Below, piece after piece: positions 1-8,560 of a DNA stretch of 44,839 bases; within the stretch, counting starts at the first letter, position 1; each line of letters begins with the position of its first letter. The stretch is from JBMFOH01 sp049969715 [NCBI: bacterium] (GTDB lineage: Bacteria; DUMJ01), in assembly GCA_049969715.1 (NCBI GenBank), contig JBMFOH010000013.1, positions 1-44,839 of the forward strand, given 5' to 3'. The translations under genes and the position numbers were made by a program. The notes beneath the pieces are model-generated. The model searched no databases. It worked only from the letters and a program-made list of their open reading frames with translations, and was not told the DNA's origin.

Positions 1-194
1 ATCCCTTTCGGAATGTTATCCCCGTCTTGAGGGTAGGTAACTTACGTGTTACTCACCCGTTCGCCACTATCCTAAGTTTAGAGACTACAGTCTAATCCCT
101 TAGACTCTAGCCTCTAAACTTAGAACCGTCCGACTTGCATGTTTTAGGCACACTGCCAGTGTTCATCCTGAGCCAGGATCAAACCCTCCGACCT
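1..194 (-). rRNA. 16S ribosomal RNA, 5' end (partial)
   Basis: On the minus strand the sequence reads GGTTTGATCCTGGCTCAG near 166-184, the universal start of bacterial 16S rRNA. It continues into the CATGCAAGTCG and GGGTGAGTAACACGT blocks. By alignment to the usual numbering, base 1 falls near 194. The gene runs off the left edge, so only about 190 nt are present. The helix 6 region (about 72-123) folds into a long AT-rich hairpin: 12 bp, mismatch, 3 bp, mismatch, 7 bp. The early segment reads CACTGGCAGTGTGCC where most bacteria have CGCTGGCGGCGTGCC. Confidence 0.97.
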
Positions 195-310
195 TTAATA
201 TCTTAAAGAGTTAAATCCTAACCCTTAATTATCTTTCTCTATTGGAATTACGAGGACTCTTTCCTCTTACCCTATCCTTCTTTCAAGGTGCAAATCCTTT
301 TTGCATTCTA

Positions 311-340
311 AGTATACTATATCTGTCAACCAAAAGTCAA
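311..340 (-). promoter_or_regulatory. rRNA promoter
   Basis: On the minus strand TTGACT (340-335) and TATACT (316-311) are separated by 18 nt. This predicts a transcript start near 304, about 110 nt before the 16S gene. The -35 box overlaps the stop codon of the upstream carrier gene. A TTGACA at 329-324 lies only 7 nt from the -10 box and cannot be its partner. I saw no other obvious signal in the leader at 195-303. Confidence 0.65.
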
Positions 341-1257
341 TAGCCTGTTAGGACTAATTTAAGTAATAGAGCATTTATTCCAGGAAGGGTAATTATAACC
401 AATAGAGTAGTAATAAGGATAGCGCTCAAGATAAATTCTATATCAAGTCCATATTCAGTTCCAAAAACCACCGAAGAGATCATTACAGGCACCCCAGACT
501 CTATAATTACAACCTCTAAAGATAGTAGATCAAGATGAAAAATCAGAGCCAAAAATAGATTTACTACAGGGAAGATAAAAAGTTTTAGGGCTATAGTACC
601 GCCAAGAATGCCAAAGTATCTCTTATTCATCTGCAGCTGAAGTAATCCTCCAATGCCAATCATAATTACTGGTACTGTAGCATTACTTAGGTACGAAAGG
701 GCTTTAAGAAAAAACTCGGGGAGATGTACATGCTTTAAAGCAAACGCTAATATAAGTGCTGGAAATGGGGGATAAGTGATAATACCAAATAGTGTCTCTT
801 TAAAAGAGAACCTAGCCCCTCCTCTTCCATAGCGCTTCGCAATCCATACCCCAATAGTAGTTAAAGCTACAGTAAAACCAAGTTGGTCATAGAGTATTGC
901 CCTAGCCAAACCTTCATTTCCATAGGATAATAGAGAGACAGGGTATCCTAAGAATCCAGTATTTCCAAATAGCCCTGTAAGAATAAATGCTCCCCTTAAA
1001 GGGCCGCTCATTCTTCTAGTAACAAGGACTAAGAAAGGAAGTAAAACTAGGATTGAAGTGATAGCCACTAAGGGAAGTCTCAAAAGAGTAACTTCTAACT
1101 TTAGATTATACACCCCATAAAAAACTGTAGCAGGCATAAATATATATAGTACTAGCCTATTTAAAAACTGCGCATCCTGGGGCTTAAACAATCCCAGGAT
1201 GCGAGCTATATACCCTACTCCTAGCAAAGAGAGAATCGTTAAAATACTTTGTATCAC
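337..1257 (-). CDS. AEC (auxin efflux carrier) family transporter
   Basis: This is a hydrophobic protein of 306 aa with about 8-10 predicted membrane segments. It has the typical N-terminus of the AEC family (TC 2.A.69), where a short membrane helix is followed by a charged loop, and the length is normal. Family members export or import small organic acids or auxin-like compounds, and the substrate cannot be told here. The start is a GTG at 1257 with no good ribosome binding site. It sits two codons after the frameshifted stop of the FmdB-type gene upstream, so translation may be coupled to that gene. The 16S promoter begins inside its stop codon. Confidence 0.85.
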   Translation of the reverse strand: MIQSILTILSLLGVGYIARILGLFKPQDAQFLNRLVLYIFMPATVFYGVYNLKLEVTLLRLPLVAITSILVLLPFLVLVTRRMSGPLRGAFILTGLFGNTGFLGYPVSLLSYGNEGLARAILYDQLGFTVALTTIGVWIAKRYGRGGARFSFKETLFGIITYPPFPALILAFALKHVHLPEFFLKALSYLSNATVPVIMIGIGGLLQLQMNKRYFGILGGTIALKLFIFPVVNLFLALIFHLDLLSLEVVIIESGVPVMISSVVFGTEYGLDIEFILSAILITTLLVIITLPGINALLLKLVLTGY

Positions 1258-1260
1258 TGT

Positions 1261-1477
1261 CTATTTGCAGGTACTACAACTTCTAGATGTACAAGTAGCA
1301 CATCCTGTACCACTAAAATTTAACTCTGTGCCTGTAGTTGCAAAACTAAAAGAAGATATAAGTTTTTTTTACATTCTTAGACCCACAGTTAGGACAAATG
1401 ACTTCCTCTAAAGAATTTTTCACTAGTACTTCAAATTTATCGTTACAATCCAAACATCTATAATCATATAGTGGCAA
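1261..1477 (-). CDS. FmdB-family zinc ribbon protein, interrupted by a frameshift at an A8 run
   Basis: A TTG start at 1477 follows a GGGAG ribosome binding site at the end of the protease gene. The protein begins LPLYDYRCLDC, with ICPNCGSK further on. This is the CxxC...CxxC zinc ribbon of the FmdB regulatory family. In the zero frame it stops at 1346 after 43 aa. The family's usual tail, a LISSFSF-type stretch followed by a Cys/Ser-rich end (GCATCTSRSCSTCK), is present in another frame and ends at 1261. The frames join at eight A's (1363-1370 on the complement), and losing one A restores one protein of about 71 aa. Possible explanations are transcriptional slippage, programmed frameshifting, a homopolymer sequencing error or early decay. 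The preserved tail argues that it is, or recently was, functional. Confidence 0.75.
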
Positions 1478-1483
1478 TCTAGA

Positions 1484-2602
1484 TCACTCTCCCTTTGGTC
1501 TCTCTGCTAGCGTGACTTCTATAGTTAATCTCTCAGTACCTCTAGCAACAGTCACCTTTACCCTGTCACCAACGTTATGTCTCATTACCCTTACGATGAG
1601 GTCATCTGCAGTGTCTATCTTCTCTCCATCTAAGGCTATAATTATATCGCCTTTCTTTAGCCCTGCAGATTCCGCAGGTCCATTTTTTACTAAATCCATT
1701 ATAATTGCCCCATAATCTACTGGAAGCCTATAATAGGCAGATGTTTGAGGGTCTACTGTATCTAAATAGACACCCATCCAAGGATGAGAGGCATAGCCTT
1801 TGGCTATTATCTGGTTAGCTATAGACCTTGCAAGATGTATCGGAATTGCAAAACCTATACCTTGGGCTCCTTGATATATAGCAGTATTTATTCCTATCAC
1901 CTCTCCTGCGCTATTAACTAGGGCTCCTCCACTATTTCCAGGATTTATTGGGGCATCTGTCTGGATAAGACCTTCGATAATGGTTCCCCTATCTGTAGTT
2001 ATTGACCTATTGATTGCACTTATAATACCTGCGGTAACTGTTTTCCCAAGCCCAAAAGGATTTCCTATAGCAACTGCTATTTGTCCTATCTTTAGATTGG
2101 TAGAATCTCCAAGTTTAGCTGCTGGCAAACCCGTAGCATCTATCTTTATTACAGCCACATCTGTATATGGATCCGTGCCTATTACCTTGGCATCAAAGGT
2201 CCTCCCATCAGCTAATGTAATCTTAATCTTCTGAGCTCCTTCTACAACATGGTTATTAGTGAGAATGTACCCATCACTGGAGATAATAACTCCAGAAGCC
2301 GCACCTTCTTGAGGTATAGCCTGGAAGAAGAATTGAACCTGAGAGGTCGTATTTACATTTACTATACTTGGTCCAACAGATTCTGCTACCTTGATATATA
2401 CAGATTCTTCGGATTCTATAACCCTTGTCTGAACTGAAGGTTGCGTTTCCTGCGTAGAAGTACTAGGTGTTTCTACTGCAGGTGCAGTAGAAACTATGGG
2501 CTTTACTGCAAACTGAGGAGCTACCGCTCCTCCAAAAACTACACCTAAAATGGCTACTACTAGAGCCAAAACAAAAAAGGAAAAACCTGAATGCCTACCC
2601 AT
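1484..2602 (-). CDS. HtrA/DegP-type serine protease with PDZ domain
   Basis: The protein has 372 aa. An N-terminal membrane anchor or signal (residues about 8-30) is followed by a low-complexity linker rich in T, P and S. Next come a trypsin-like domain and one C-terminal PDZ domain (about 270-365). The catalytic triad is visible: His in TNNHVVEG, Asp in DPYTDVAVIKID and Ser in NPGNSGGALVN. It therefore belongs to the DegS/HtrA layout with a single PDZ, which degrades or senses misfolded envelope proteins. The ATG at 2602 has an AAAGGAGG site. It follows the YesL-like membrane gene by 3 nt and precedes the FmdB-type gene, all in one transcription unit. Confidence 0.95.
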   Translation of the reverse strand: MGRHSGFSFFVLALVVAILGVVFGGAVAPQFAVKPIVSTAPAVETPSTSTQETQPSVQTRVIESEESVYIKVAESVGPSIVNVNTTSQVQFFFQAIPQEGAASGVIISSDGYILTNNHVVEGAQKIKITLADGRTFDAKVIGTDPYTDVAVIKIDATGLPAAKLGDSTNLKIGQIAVAIGNPFGLGKTVTAGIISAINRSITTDRGTIIEGLIQTDAPINPGNSGGALVNSAGEVIGINTAIYQGAQGIGFAIPIHLARSIANQIIAKGYASHPWMGVYLDTVDPQTSAYYRLPVDYGAIIMDLVKNGPAESAGLKKGDIIIALDGEKIDTADDLIVRVMRHNVGDRVKVTVARGTERLTIEVTLAERPKGE

Positions 2603-2605
2603 ACA

Positions 2606-3307
2606 CTATTCCTCCTTTCTTTTTTGAGGAGTTGGAACATCCTCGTATTTTTCCATTACATTAAAAAAAGTTCTAGTATCAAAGAAACTCTTTATCCCCA
2701 TCATTAAGAGCAATGCTCCTACTCCTGTAAATATACATAAAACTGATATTGCCACCACAACTAAAAATACCACTAGCGTTACTCCTATATTATCTATACT
2801 TAATAAGAAAGACCGCATAATTATCTTTTTTATTCCCGTATCCTGCTCTATAAGTAGAGGGAACATATACATCTGGATAATACCCAAAAAGAGAAGTATA
2901 TATAACCAAAAGATGCTTAATACCCTTACGACTATATTCTGTATCTGGGAATAAAAGGTAAAATCTACCACTACGATTACAATAGCTACTATCAGGATCA
3001 ATATAAGTGCTTCTGCTCTCCAGAAAAATTTCTTAAAGGCATAGAAAAAATCCCTCCACTCTACAGTCTCTCTTTTTATAAGTCTATTAGCCATATAGTA
3101 ACATCCTGCAGTAGCTGGACCTAAAAATATAACTAAAGTTCCTAATAATATTCTCAAGAAAAGATGAAGACTCCCTGGAAGCACAGCAAAAACAAACGGA
3201 GTTGCAAACCCAAACCAGATTGCACTTAAAAATAAAACCCACCCCAGATTATCATATATATCTATAAAAGAAGCCTTTATAGTAGGCCATATCGCAATCC
3301 TTTTCAT
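2606..3307 (-). CDS. YesL-like (DUF624-type) integral membrane protein
   Basis: The protein has 233 aa, about six hydrophobic segments and a positively charged C-terminal tail (TPQKRKEE). The N-terminal pattern (short cytoplasmic helix, TM, loop, TM) and the cytoplasmic loop resemble the YesL/DUF624 family. That family is often linked to carbohydrate gene clusters but has no firm biochemical role. The start codon overlaps the stop of the cyclophilin-like gene (TAATG), so the two are translationally coupled. Assignment to the family is by pattern only. Confidence 0.6.
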   Translation of the reverse strand: MKRIAIWPTIKASFIDIYDNLGWVLFLSAIWFGFATPFVFAVLPGSLHLFLRILLGTLVIFLGPATAGCYYMANRLIKRETVEWRDFFYAFKKFFWRAEALILILIVAIVIVVVDFTFYSQIQNIVVRVLSIFWLYILLFLGIIQMYMFPLLIEQDTGIKKIIMRSFLLSIDNIGVTLVVFLVVVAISVLCIFTGVGALLLMMGIKSFFDTRTFFNVMEKYEDVPTPQKRKEE

Positions 3308-3672
3308 TATGCCTTCTCTATATGGATTTCCATTCCATCAGTTACTCTGTTCAGTAGACTTAAGTCTCCAATTAGTTTTCCTACTAGATTTACAGGACTT
3401 GCCGGTCGTATCTCATTACCTTTCGAGATAGGAGTTGGGCCAAAGAAAAGACACATTGCATGACCTGGTGGCCAGTATCCTATATCTCCCACATTTACTC
3501 TTTCAACTGCATCTTCTTCATCTTTATAGACAGGAATTCCAAAATAGACCTCTTTACCCCAGGTATTAGCCCTCGCGCTTATAGGAAGACTACTGAAAAG
3601 TTCCTTGGCTGTTTCTGAGTCGTTAAGCTCTCCTTCTATTACTCCTATTGGAAAAATTATTCTTATCTTCAT
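3307..3672 (-). CDS. Cyclophilin-like fold protein (TM1367 type)
   Basis: The protein has 121 aa and starts at the ATG at 3672 behind an AAGGAGG site. The frame stays open further upstream, but that part overlaps the two tRNA genes and is not real. The protein begins MKIRIIFPIGVIEGELND and has the block VGDIGYWPPGHAMCLFFGPTP, typical of the small cyclophilin-like family whose structure was solved for Thermotoga TM1367. Family members have the cyclophilin barrel, and a peptidyl-prolyl isomerase activity is not assured. Only 11 nt separate the start from the CCA end of tRNA-Thr, so it shares the tRNA transcript. Confidence 0.8.
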   Translation of the reverse strand: MKIRIIFPIGVIEGELNDSETAKELFSSLPISARANTWGKEVYFGIPVYKDEEDAVERVNVGDIGYWPPGHAMCLFFGPTPISKGNEIRPASPVNLVGKLIGDLSLLNRVTDGMEIHIEKA

Positions 3673-3683
3673 ATCTTCCTCCT

Positions 3684-3758
3684 TGGAGCCGACGATCCGA
3701 TTCGAACGGACGACCGGCTGATTACGAATCAGCTGCTCTACCACTGAGCTACATCGGC
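3684..3758 (-). tRNA. tRNA-Thr (CGT)
   Basis: This is a complete cloverleaf of 75 nt with CCA encoded. The acceptor pair is GCCGATG/CGTCGGC with discriminator T. The anticodon loop TTCGTAA gives anticodon CGT, which reads ACG. The T-loop is TTCGAAT. Confidence 0.97.
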
Positions 3759-3766
3759 ATAAAAAT

Positions 3767-3842
3767 TGGAGCGGGAAACGGGTCTCGAACCCGCGACCCT
3801 CAGCTTGGGAAGCTGATGCTCTACCAACTGAGCTACTCCCGC
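3767..3842 (-). tRNA. tRNA-Gly (CCC)
   Basis: This is a complete cloverleaf of 76 nt with CCA encoded. The acceptor pair is GCGGGAG/TTCCCGC. The anticodon loop TTCCCAA gives anticodon CCC, which reads GGG. It is the first gene of the unit, 8 nt before tRNA-Thr. Confidence 0.97.
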
Positions 3843-3852
3843 ATCTGTAATA

Positions 3853-3882
3853 ATTATAGTAAATATGATACACCTATGTCAA
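3853..3882 (-). promoter_or_regulatory. Consensus promoter of the tRNA-Gly/tRNA-Thr/mRNA unit
   Basis: On the minus strand a perfect TTGACA (3882-3877) and a perfect TATAAT (3858-3853) are separated by 18 nt. Transcription would start near 3846, a few bases before tRNA-Gly. The -35 is preceded by CTC, as in other promoters of this window. Confidence 0.85.
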
Positions 3883-3887
3883 GAGAA

Positions 3888-4358
3888 TTATTGTGCCTCC
3901 CAGTATCTTATGATGCTTCCTTCTTTAAATCCAAACCTATCAAAGAACCCAGCCTTTACCTCTAGGGCATATCTATAAGGTTTTGGGCTAGTGTATATAG
4001 GACACTCATCCCCTTCACAGGGAAACATACGTTGAATATTGAATATCTTTCCTTCTGCATCTATAAATGCAATATCAAGTGGTACTAAAGTATTCTCCAT
4101 CCAGAAGGCACCATTCTCATCTTGTTCAAAGACAAAAAACATTCCATACTCCCAGGGGATATCCCTCCTATACATCAAGCCAAAAGTCCACAGTTCAGGC
4201 CTATCTGCTATCTCAATAGGAATTGTCAAAACTTTATCTCCTTGAGATATCTCTAATGTTCCTTTAGGAAAATCAGGAATACTTACATCTCCACTCATTA
4301 GACGAGTAGGAATCAGTATCAATACCAAAAGAAACAGAAGAAATAGTCTTTTTATCAT
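3888..4358 (-). CDS. Exported DUF192 family protein
   Basis: The protein has 156 aa. A clear signal peptide (residues about 1-22) is followed by one DUF192 domain, with the family blocks GLMYRRDIPWEYGMFFVF, the region around PLDIAFIDAEGKI, and a late YALEVKAGFFDRFG. DUF192 proteins are small beta-rich envelope proteins of unknown function. The gene overlaps the end of the GH78-like gene by 4 nt (ATGA), so it is the last gene of the sugar operon, although nothing in the sequence ties it to sugar use. Confidence 0.85.
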   Translation of the reverse strand: MIKRLFLLFLLVLILIPTRLMSGDVSIPDFPKGTLEISQGDKVLTIPIEIADRPELWTFGLMYRRDIPWEYGMFFVFEQDENGAFWMENTLVPLDIAFIDAEGKIFNIQRMFPCEGDECPIYTSPKPYRYALEVKAGFFDRFGFKEGSIIRYWEAQ

Positions 4359-7216
4359 ATCGTTTCCCTTAACCCTTCCATATATTTCCCATTGAATCTT
4401 ACTCTATTCTTAAGAGTACTAGGGAATACTATCTCACCAGTGACATCCTTAGGGAGAGTTACCACTACATCTAGATACTCGTCTTCTTCTTTATAACTTA
4501 CCTCTATATTACCAGCAGGAGTAGGCACTATACCCCTTGCCCACTTTAGACCACATAGGTTAGGCTCGATTAATACCTTTTTAAATCCAGGTTCAAGTGG
4601 CCTTATACCCAACACATAGGCACTTAAGAAATATCCTGGTGCACTAGACCAGGCATGACAATGACTTCTTGTTAACCTATCGGTTAGAAATCCAATAAAT
4701 GTCTCCCAGCAGGTTGTAGCACCATACTCTAGCATAGTTCCCCAGTTTTTTCTTATATCCTCCAATATTTTGTCCATCTTACCAAGTTTTACCAGGGCTT
4801 CATAGTAAAAGAAAGACATAAAAGGGCTACCAATCTTTACAAAATCTTCCGGAGGGTCTAATAGATACTTTTCTAAAAATTCCTTCCTCTTGCCTTCAAC
4901 ACAGTCACAGAGATAGACGATAGTGTTTGTCTGTAAACTTATTACATCAGAATATTTCCCATCACTATGGATGCTATCTACGAATGCTTTTCTCTCATCA
5001 TTCCAGAGATATCTATTTATTGCCTCTTTCAACGACTTAGCAACACCTAGAAGGTGTCCCTTATCTTCTTCTTTACCCAACAGGTCTGAGATATAAGCAG
5101 TATCACTAAGAGCCTTTACCAATAGAGCATTCTGATGAGTTACTACACCACTATTAGGAGTATCCATAGGTGCCCAATCTAGCATGTTCCAGGCAGTTAT
5201 CTCTAAAAGTCCATCCCTGTTTATGAATCTTTCAAAGTTCCTTGAGGTCTCCATTAAGTACGGATATATCTCCTCTAAGAATTCCCTATCACCGGAGAAT
5301 TCATAGTACTCTTTACAAGCACTCATCCAGAATAGGGTCCATGCAGTTAAAATATTCTGCCATCCACTAGGGACTTGTGATTCTGGTAGAATAGACCTGT
5401 AGAGGGATTTTGGCACTAACCTTAGACATCTCTTAGAAAGTTCATAGGCACCAAAGGTATAGTAGTTTATTAAGGATTCATTTCTTGCATCTCCTACCCA
5501 GAATGTCTGCTCATATGCAGGGCAATCTACATAAGTATCCTCCATACATAGCCTTTCTGTATCCCTTGATATCTCCCAGATCCTATTTAATAGATAATCC
5601 GAACTATAAAATGTTCCAACCTCTGCTACTGGAAATGTAGAAAGCCATGTCTTTATAGAATAAAATTTCATTGAAGAGGATAGGTTTCTTATAGATATCA
5701 TTACGTATCTAAATCCTCTCCTTATAAAGGAACGATAACTCTGTCTCCCTTTCCTAGTCTTATAACGCAAGGTATTATTAAGCCCATCAGTATGCTCTAT
5801 AATCCCATCGTGCATACTTTCAAAAAAGTATAGATCGAGGATCACCCCGGAAGGGGTATCTATATCGAATTCTACAAATCCAGATAGTTCTCTACCAAAA
5901 TCTACAATGAATTCCACATCTCCATCCTTAAATGGTACGATATTGGCATAAGAATTATTAGCTATAACCATATTCTGATAGTCTCTTGGCACATCATAAC
6001 TATTAACAGTTGTCTTTACCGTAGAAAGTGTAAATACATTCTCGCTGCAGGTATACTCGGAAGGGATAGGATTTATCCATTTTATAAATCTAGATAGAGA
6101 GTCAAGGTTATCTACCTTCCATATCTCTCTATACTCTTCGGGTTCTTTTATGATATCCTCCTGAGATGTGCCTACAAGGAGTAGGTCCTTTTTATCAAAT
6201 GGTCCTATAGATACAAAATTATATTCTTCTCCAAAGATAGGGGCTTTAAATATAAGTTTTTCCTCAAAATCAAATGCCATATGGAGGAAGAGCTCATGAT
6301 AGGTTCCACTTGTCTCCATTAAGAAAAAATTATCCCCGGCTTTTAACTCCACTTCTACTTCCCGTCTATTTCCAACCTCATATACACGATCATCAATCTT
6401 AAAGTTTCCATATACACTTACCCATCTACCAAATGGGAAGATGACCCTACCCTCAGTATCTTTTGGAGAGGTTATTATAGTTGCTATATATCCGAGATGC
6501 CTCTTGGGATTGGCATCATATTCCCCCTGATGAAAGACTGGTCTTAAGTCTATAGAGATATGATTCTTAACCGGGATAGTCTCTTTGAAAGAGACTATCC
6601 TTTTTGGATAGATAGTCTCTTCAGTTAGGTATGGAATATCTCTTGGCATTAAACTTCTCCAAGGCTCCATCCCATAGGAACCGAGTTCTATAGAATTATT
6701 CCAGGAATCATCATCGAAATCCACGTCTATCCATCTATCATCAAATTTTATAGCATCATATATTTCTGCCCAAGGCTGCTGACAACTTATCCTCACAGAA
6801 TCTCTAACAAATCCAGTGTGAGTGCTACTCTTCCAAGACCTATCAGAGATAATAGAATCTATCAGTTTTCCGTCCTTATAGAGCTCTAATTGAGCTATTA
6901 ATCCACCTCGTCCCTCTATATATTGAAATGTACTAATCCCAAAATGTGTTACTAGTACTGCAATCACATTCTTGCCAGGAGCCAGGTAGTCCCTTATAGA
7001 ATAGGTATCATAAGACTGTTCAAATGGCCAACTTCTTATAGGACCAAAACCAATACGTGTTCCGTTTACAAAGAGAGTATATCTGGAATCCGCTGTTATA
7101 TAGAGAATAGCATCATCTACATCTTGTGAAACTTCAAACTCTCTTCTAAAAGAAAGCCAATAGTTCCTTGGATGCTCTCCACTTTCATCCCAGATCCATC
7201 TTGCCTTCCACTCCAT
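4355..7216 (-). CDS. GH78-like alpha-L-rhamnosidase family glycosidase
   Basis: The protein has 953 aa and no signal peptide, so it is probably cytoplasmic. The N-terminal part begins MEWKARWIWDESGE and holds the beta-sandwich domains of bacterial rhamnosidases (about 1-500). It is followed by the (alpha/alpha)6 barrel (about 520-860) and a C-terminal beta domain. The barrel contains DCPAYEQTFWVGDARNE, the GH78 active-site block that normally reads DCPxRExxxWxGDA. Here Arg of that block is replaced by Tyr while the acidic residues remain. Known family members remove terminal alpha-L-rhamnose, but specificity can differ and the Arg-to-Tyr change warrants care. It lies downstream of the dehydrogenases and isomerases with 15 nt to the previous gene. 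The start has an AGGAGGA site. Confidence 0.85.
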   Translation of the reverse strand: MEWKARWIWDESGEHPRNYWLSFRREFEVSQDVDDAILYITADSRYTLFVNGTRIGFGPIRSWPFEQSYDTYSIRDYLAPGKNVIAVLVTHFGISTFQYIEGRGGLIAQLELYKDGKLIDSIISDRSWKSSTHTGFVRDSVRISCQQPWAEIYDAIKFDDRWIDVDFDDDSWNNSIELGSYGMEPWRSLMPRDIPYLTEETIYPKRIVSFKETIPVKNHISIDLRPVFHQGEYDANPKRHLGYIATIITSPKDTEGRVIFPFGRWVSVYGNFKIDDRVYEVGNRREVEVELKAGDNFFLMETSGTYHELFLHMAFDFEEKLIFKAPIFGEEYNFVSIGPFDKKDLLLVGTSQEDIIKEPEEYREIWKVDNLDSLSRFIKWINPIPSEYTCSENVFTLSTVKTTVNSYDVPRDYQNMVIANNSYANIVPFKDGDVEFIVDFGRELSGFVEFDIDTPSGVILDLYFFESMHDGIIEHTDGLNNTLRYKTRKGRQSYRSFIRRGFRYVMISIRNLSSSMKFYSIKTWLSTFPVAEVGTFYSSDYLLNRIWEISRDTERLCMEDTYVDCPAYEQTFWVGDARNESLINYYTFGAYELSKRCLRLVPKSLYRSILPESQVPSGWQNILTAWTLFWMSACKEYYEFSGDREFLEEIYPYLMETSRNFERFINRDGLLEITAWNMLDWAPMDTPNSGVVTHQNALLVKALSDTAYISDLLGKEEDKGHLLGVAKSLKEAINRYLWNDERKAFVDSIHSDGKYSDVISLQTNTIVYLCDCVEGKRKEFLEKYLLDPPEDFVKIGSPFMSFFYYEALVKLGKMDKILEDIRKNWGTMLEYGATTCWETFIGFLTDRLTRSHCHAWSSAPGYFLSAYVLGIRPLEPGFKKVLIEPNLCGLKWARGIVPTPAGNIEVSYKEEDEYLDVVVTLPKDVTGEIVFPSTLKNRVRFNGKYMEGLRETI

Positions 7217-7231
7217 AACTATAACTTCCTC

Positions 7232-8533
7232 CTATTCTGTCTTTAATTTGAACAATCTCTTTGGATTTTCAAAGAACCAACTTCTAGCTATATCTATAGC
7301 CTCCTCTTCGTTTATCCAATCCATCCTTACAAGTTTACTCAACGCTCTAGCCATATTGGTCCTTGTCATCTTTAGGTGAGATACTATAAATCCAGGCACA
7401 TCCCCATAGTCCCCTCCAAAACCATTTATCTTTGTGTGTGGAACGGTAAGAAGAGCTCTAGTATACAGCTCTTCACTATAAAGTGGGTCTATTATATTTA
7501 CCCAACAGAAATCTAGATACACGTTTGGATAGTTTTTCCCTAGGAATAAAAACTCTCCCATATATGGCCAATTCCCATGGAACAAGTCAAAATTAACCTC
7601 TCGATATAACTCAAGTATATTGCTTAACTGAATAGCATTTGTCTTTTCTATTCTGTTCCTTATACCTGCCATATGACCAGTATGGATCTGAACAGGAAGC
7701 TCTAACTCTTTAGCAAATCTCATAAACTGATGAAACAAGTAGTCATCTAGTGGTTTTACTTCTGGCCAACCCAGAGACTCCCTAGGGTCTGAAAGTATCC
7801 TATTAAATAATCTTTCTGCCTCATATTCTGGAACCATGTCATAACTGATAGCCCTAGTGTATGCACTCTGATCTTTTATTCCTATAATCCCCTTCTCCTT
7901 TGCCCTTCTTAATAGTTCATAAATCACCTCTAGATAATCATCAAGAGAGTAGACAGCTCTATTTAAGATTGCCCCTACAGATTGAACGAAATTAAAGTCC
8001 CTCGCATTATGATGAAAACCAGGGAGAGAAAACAATAATTTTATCCTCTCTGATGGGATAAATCTATCTTCGATGAATGCACTTAATCTCTCTATATCGA
8101 GGATATCAGAAAGCATTAACTTTATATTTGCCTCATCAAGGAGCTTATAGTATCTCTTTTCATCAAGTGTTGAGATGTCGTCTCTTATCTTTGAGAGAAC
8201 ATCTAAAGACATCTCTTCATCTCCATAAGAACTTTTTATCTCAAGTCTTGTAACCATTGCATATGCTGTATATTTTGTCTTCTCCCATATGAGTCTAAAT
8301 AGTTCCCATTTATCTTCGGTAGGAATCTCATCGTTGTTAAGTATCTCTAATTCTCTATCAGAAAGTCCTGCAGCGAGGAGGTCACTCTGAAGATATCCTT
8401 GGATAATATGAGATATCGGTTCTCTCTTTAGAGTACATTTTCCAGGTCCTAACACATGCTCATGACAATCAATGACAGGTAACCTTTCTATCTCTTCATA
8501 AAGTCTTTGAAACAGGGGATCTTCAATACTCAC
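7232..8533 (-). CDS. Amidohydrolase-fold protein (amidohydrolase 2 / uronate isomerase-like)
   Basis: The protein has about 433 aa. It carries the metal-binding HxH near the N-terminus (VIDCHEHV), a His in PVQIHTGHMAG, a further His in FDLFHGNWPYM and a late Asp in GFGGDYGDVPG. This is the order seen in TIM-barrel metal-dependent hydrolases related to uronate isomerase. Such genes recur beside glycosidases and sugar dehydrogenases, where hydrolysis of a sugar lactone or isomerisation is suspected, but the substrate is unknown. Two GTG codons are possible starts, and the second (8533) has the better spaced GAGAGG site. The first lies at 8542. Confidence 0.8.
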   Translation of the reverse strand: MSIEDPLFQRLYEEIERLPVIDCHEHVLGPGKCTLKREPISHIIQGYLQSDLLAAGLSDRELEILNNDEIPTEDKWELFRLIWEKTKYTAYAMVTRLEIKSSYGDEEMSLDVLSKIRDDISTLDEKRYYKLLDEANIKLMLSDILDIERLSAFIEDRFIPSERIKLLFSLPGFHHNARDFNFVQSVGAILNRAVYSLDDYLEVIYELLRRAKEKGIIGIKDQSAYTRAISYDMVPEYEAERLFNRILSDPRESLGWPEVKPLDDYLFHQFMRFAKELELPVQIHTGHMAGIRNRIEKTNAIQLSNILELYREVNFDLFHGNWPYMGEFLFLGKNYPNVYLDFCWVNIIDPLYSEELYTRALLTVPHTKINGFGGDYGDVPGFIVSHLKMTRTNMARALSKLVRMDWINEEEAIDIARSWFFENPKRLFKLKTE

Positions 8534-8560
8534 AATACTCACCTCTCTAACTTAAAACTT

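Noticed and set aside
324-329. TTGACA as the -35 box of the rRNA promoter
   Set aside because: It is only 7 nt from the -10 box. TTGACT at 335-340 gives an 18-nt spacer like the other stable-RNA promoters.
3673-3873. Longer N-terminus for the cyclophilin-like protein, as the frame remains open upstream
   Set aside because: That part overlaps tRNA-Thr and tRNA-Gly on the same strand. The ATG at 3672 has a strong AAGGAGG site and gives the normal family length.
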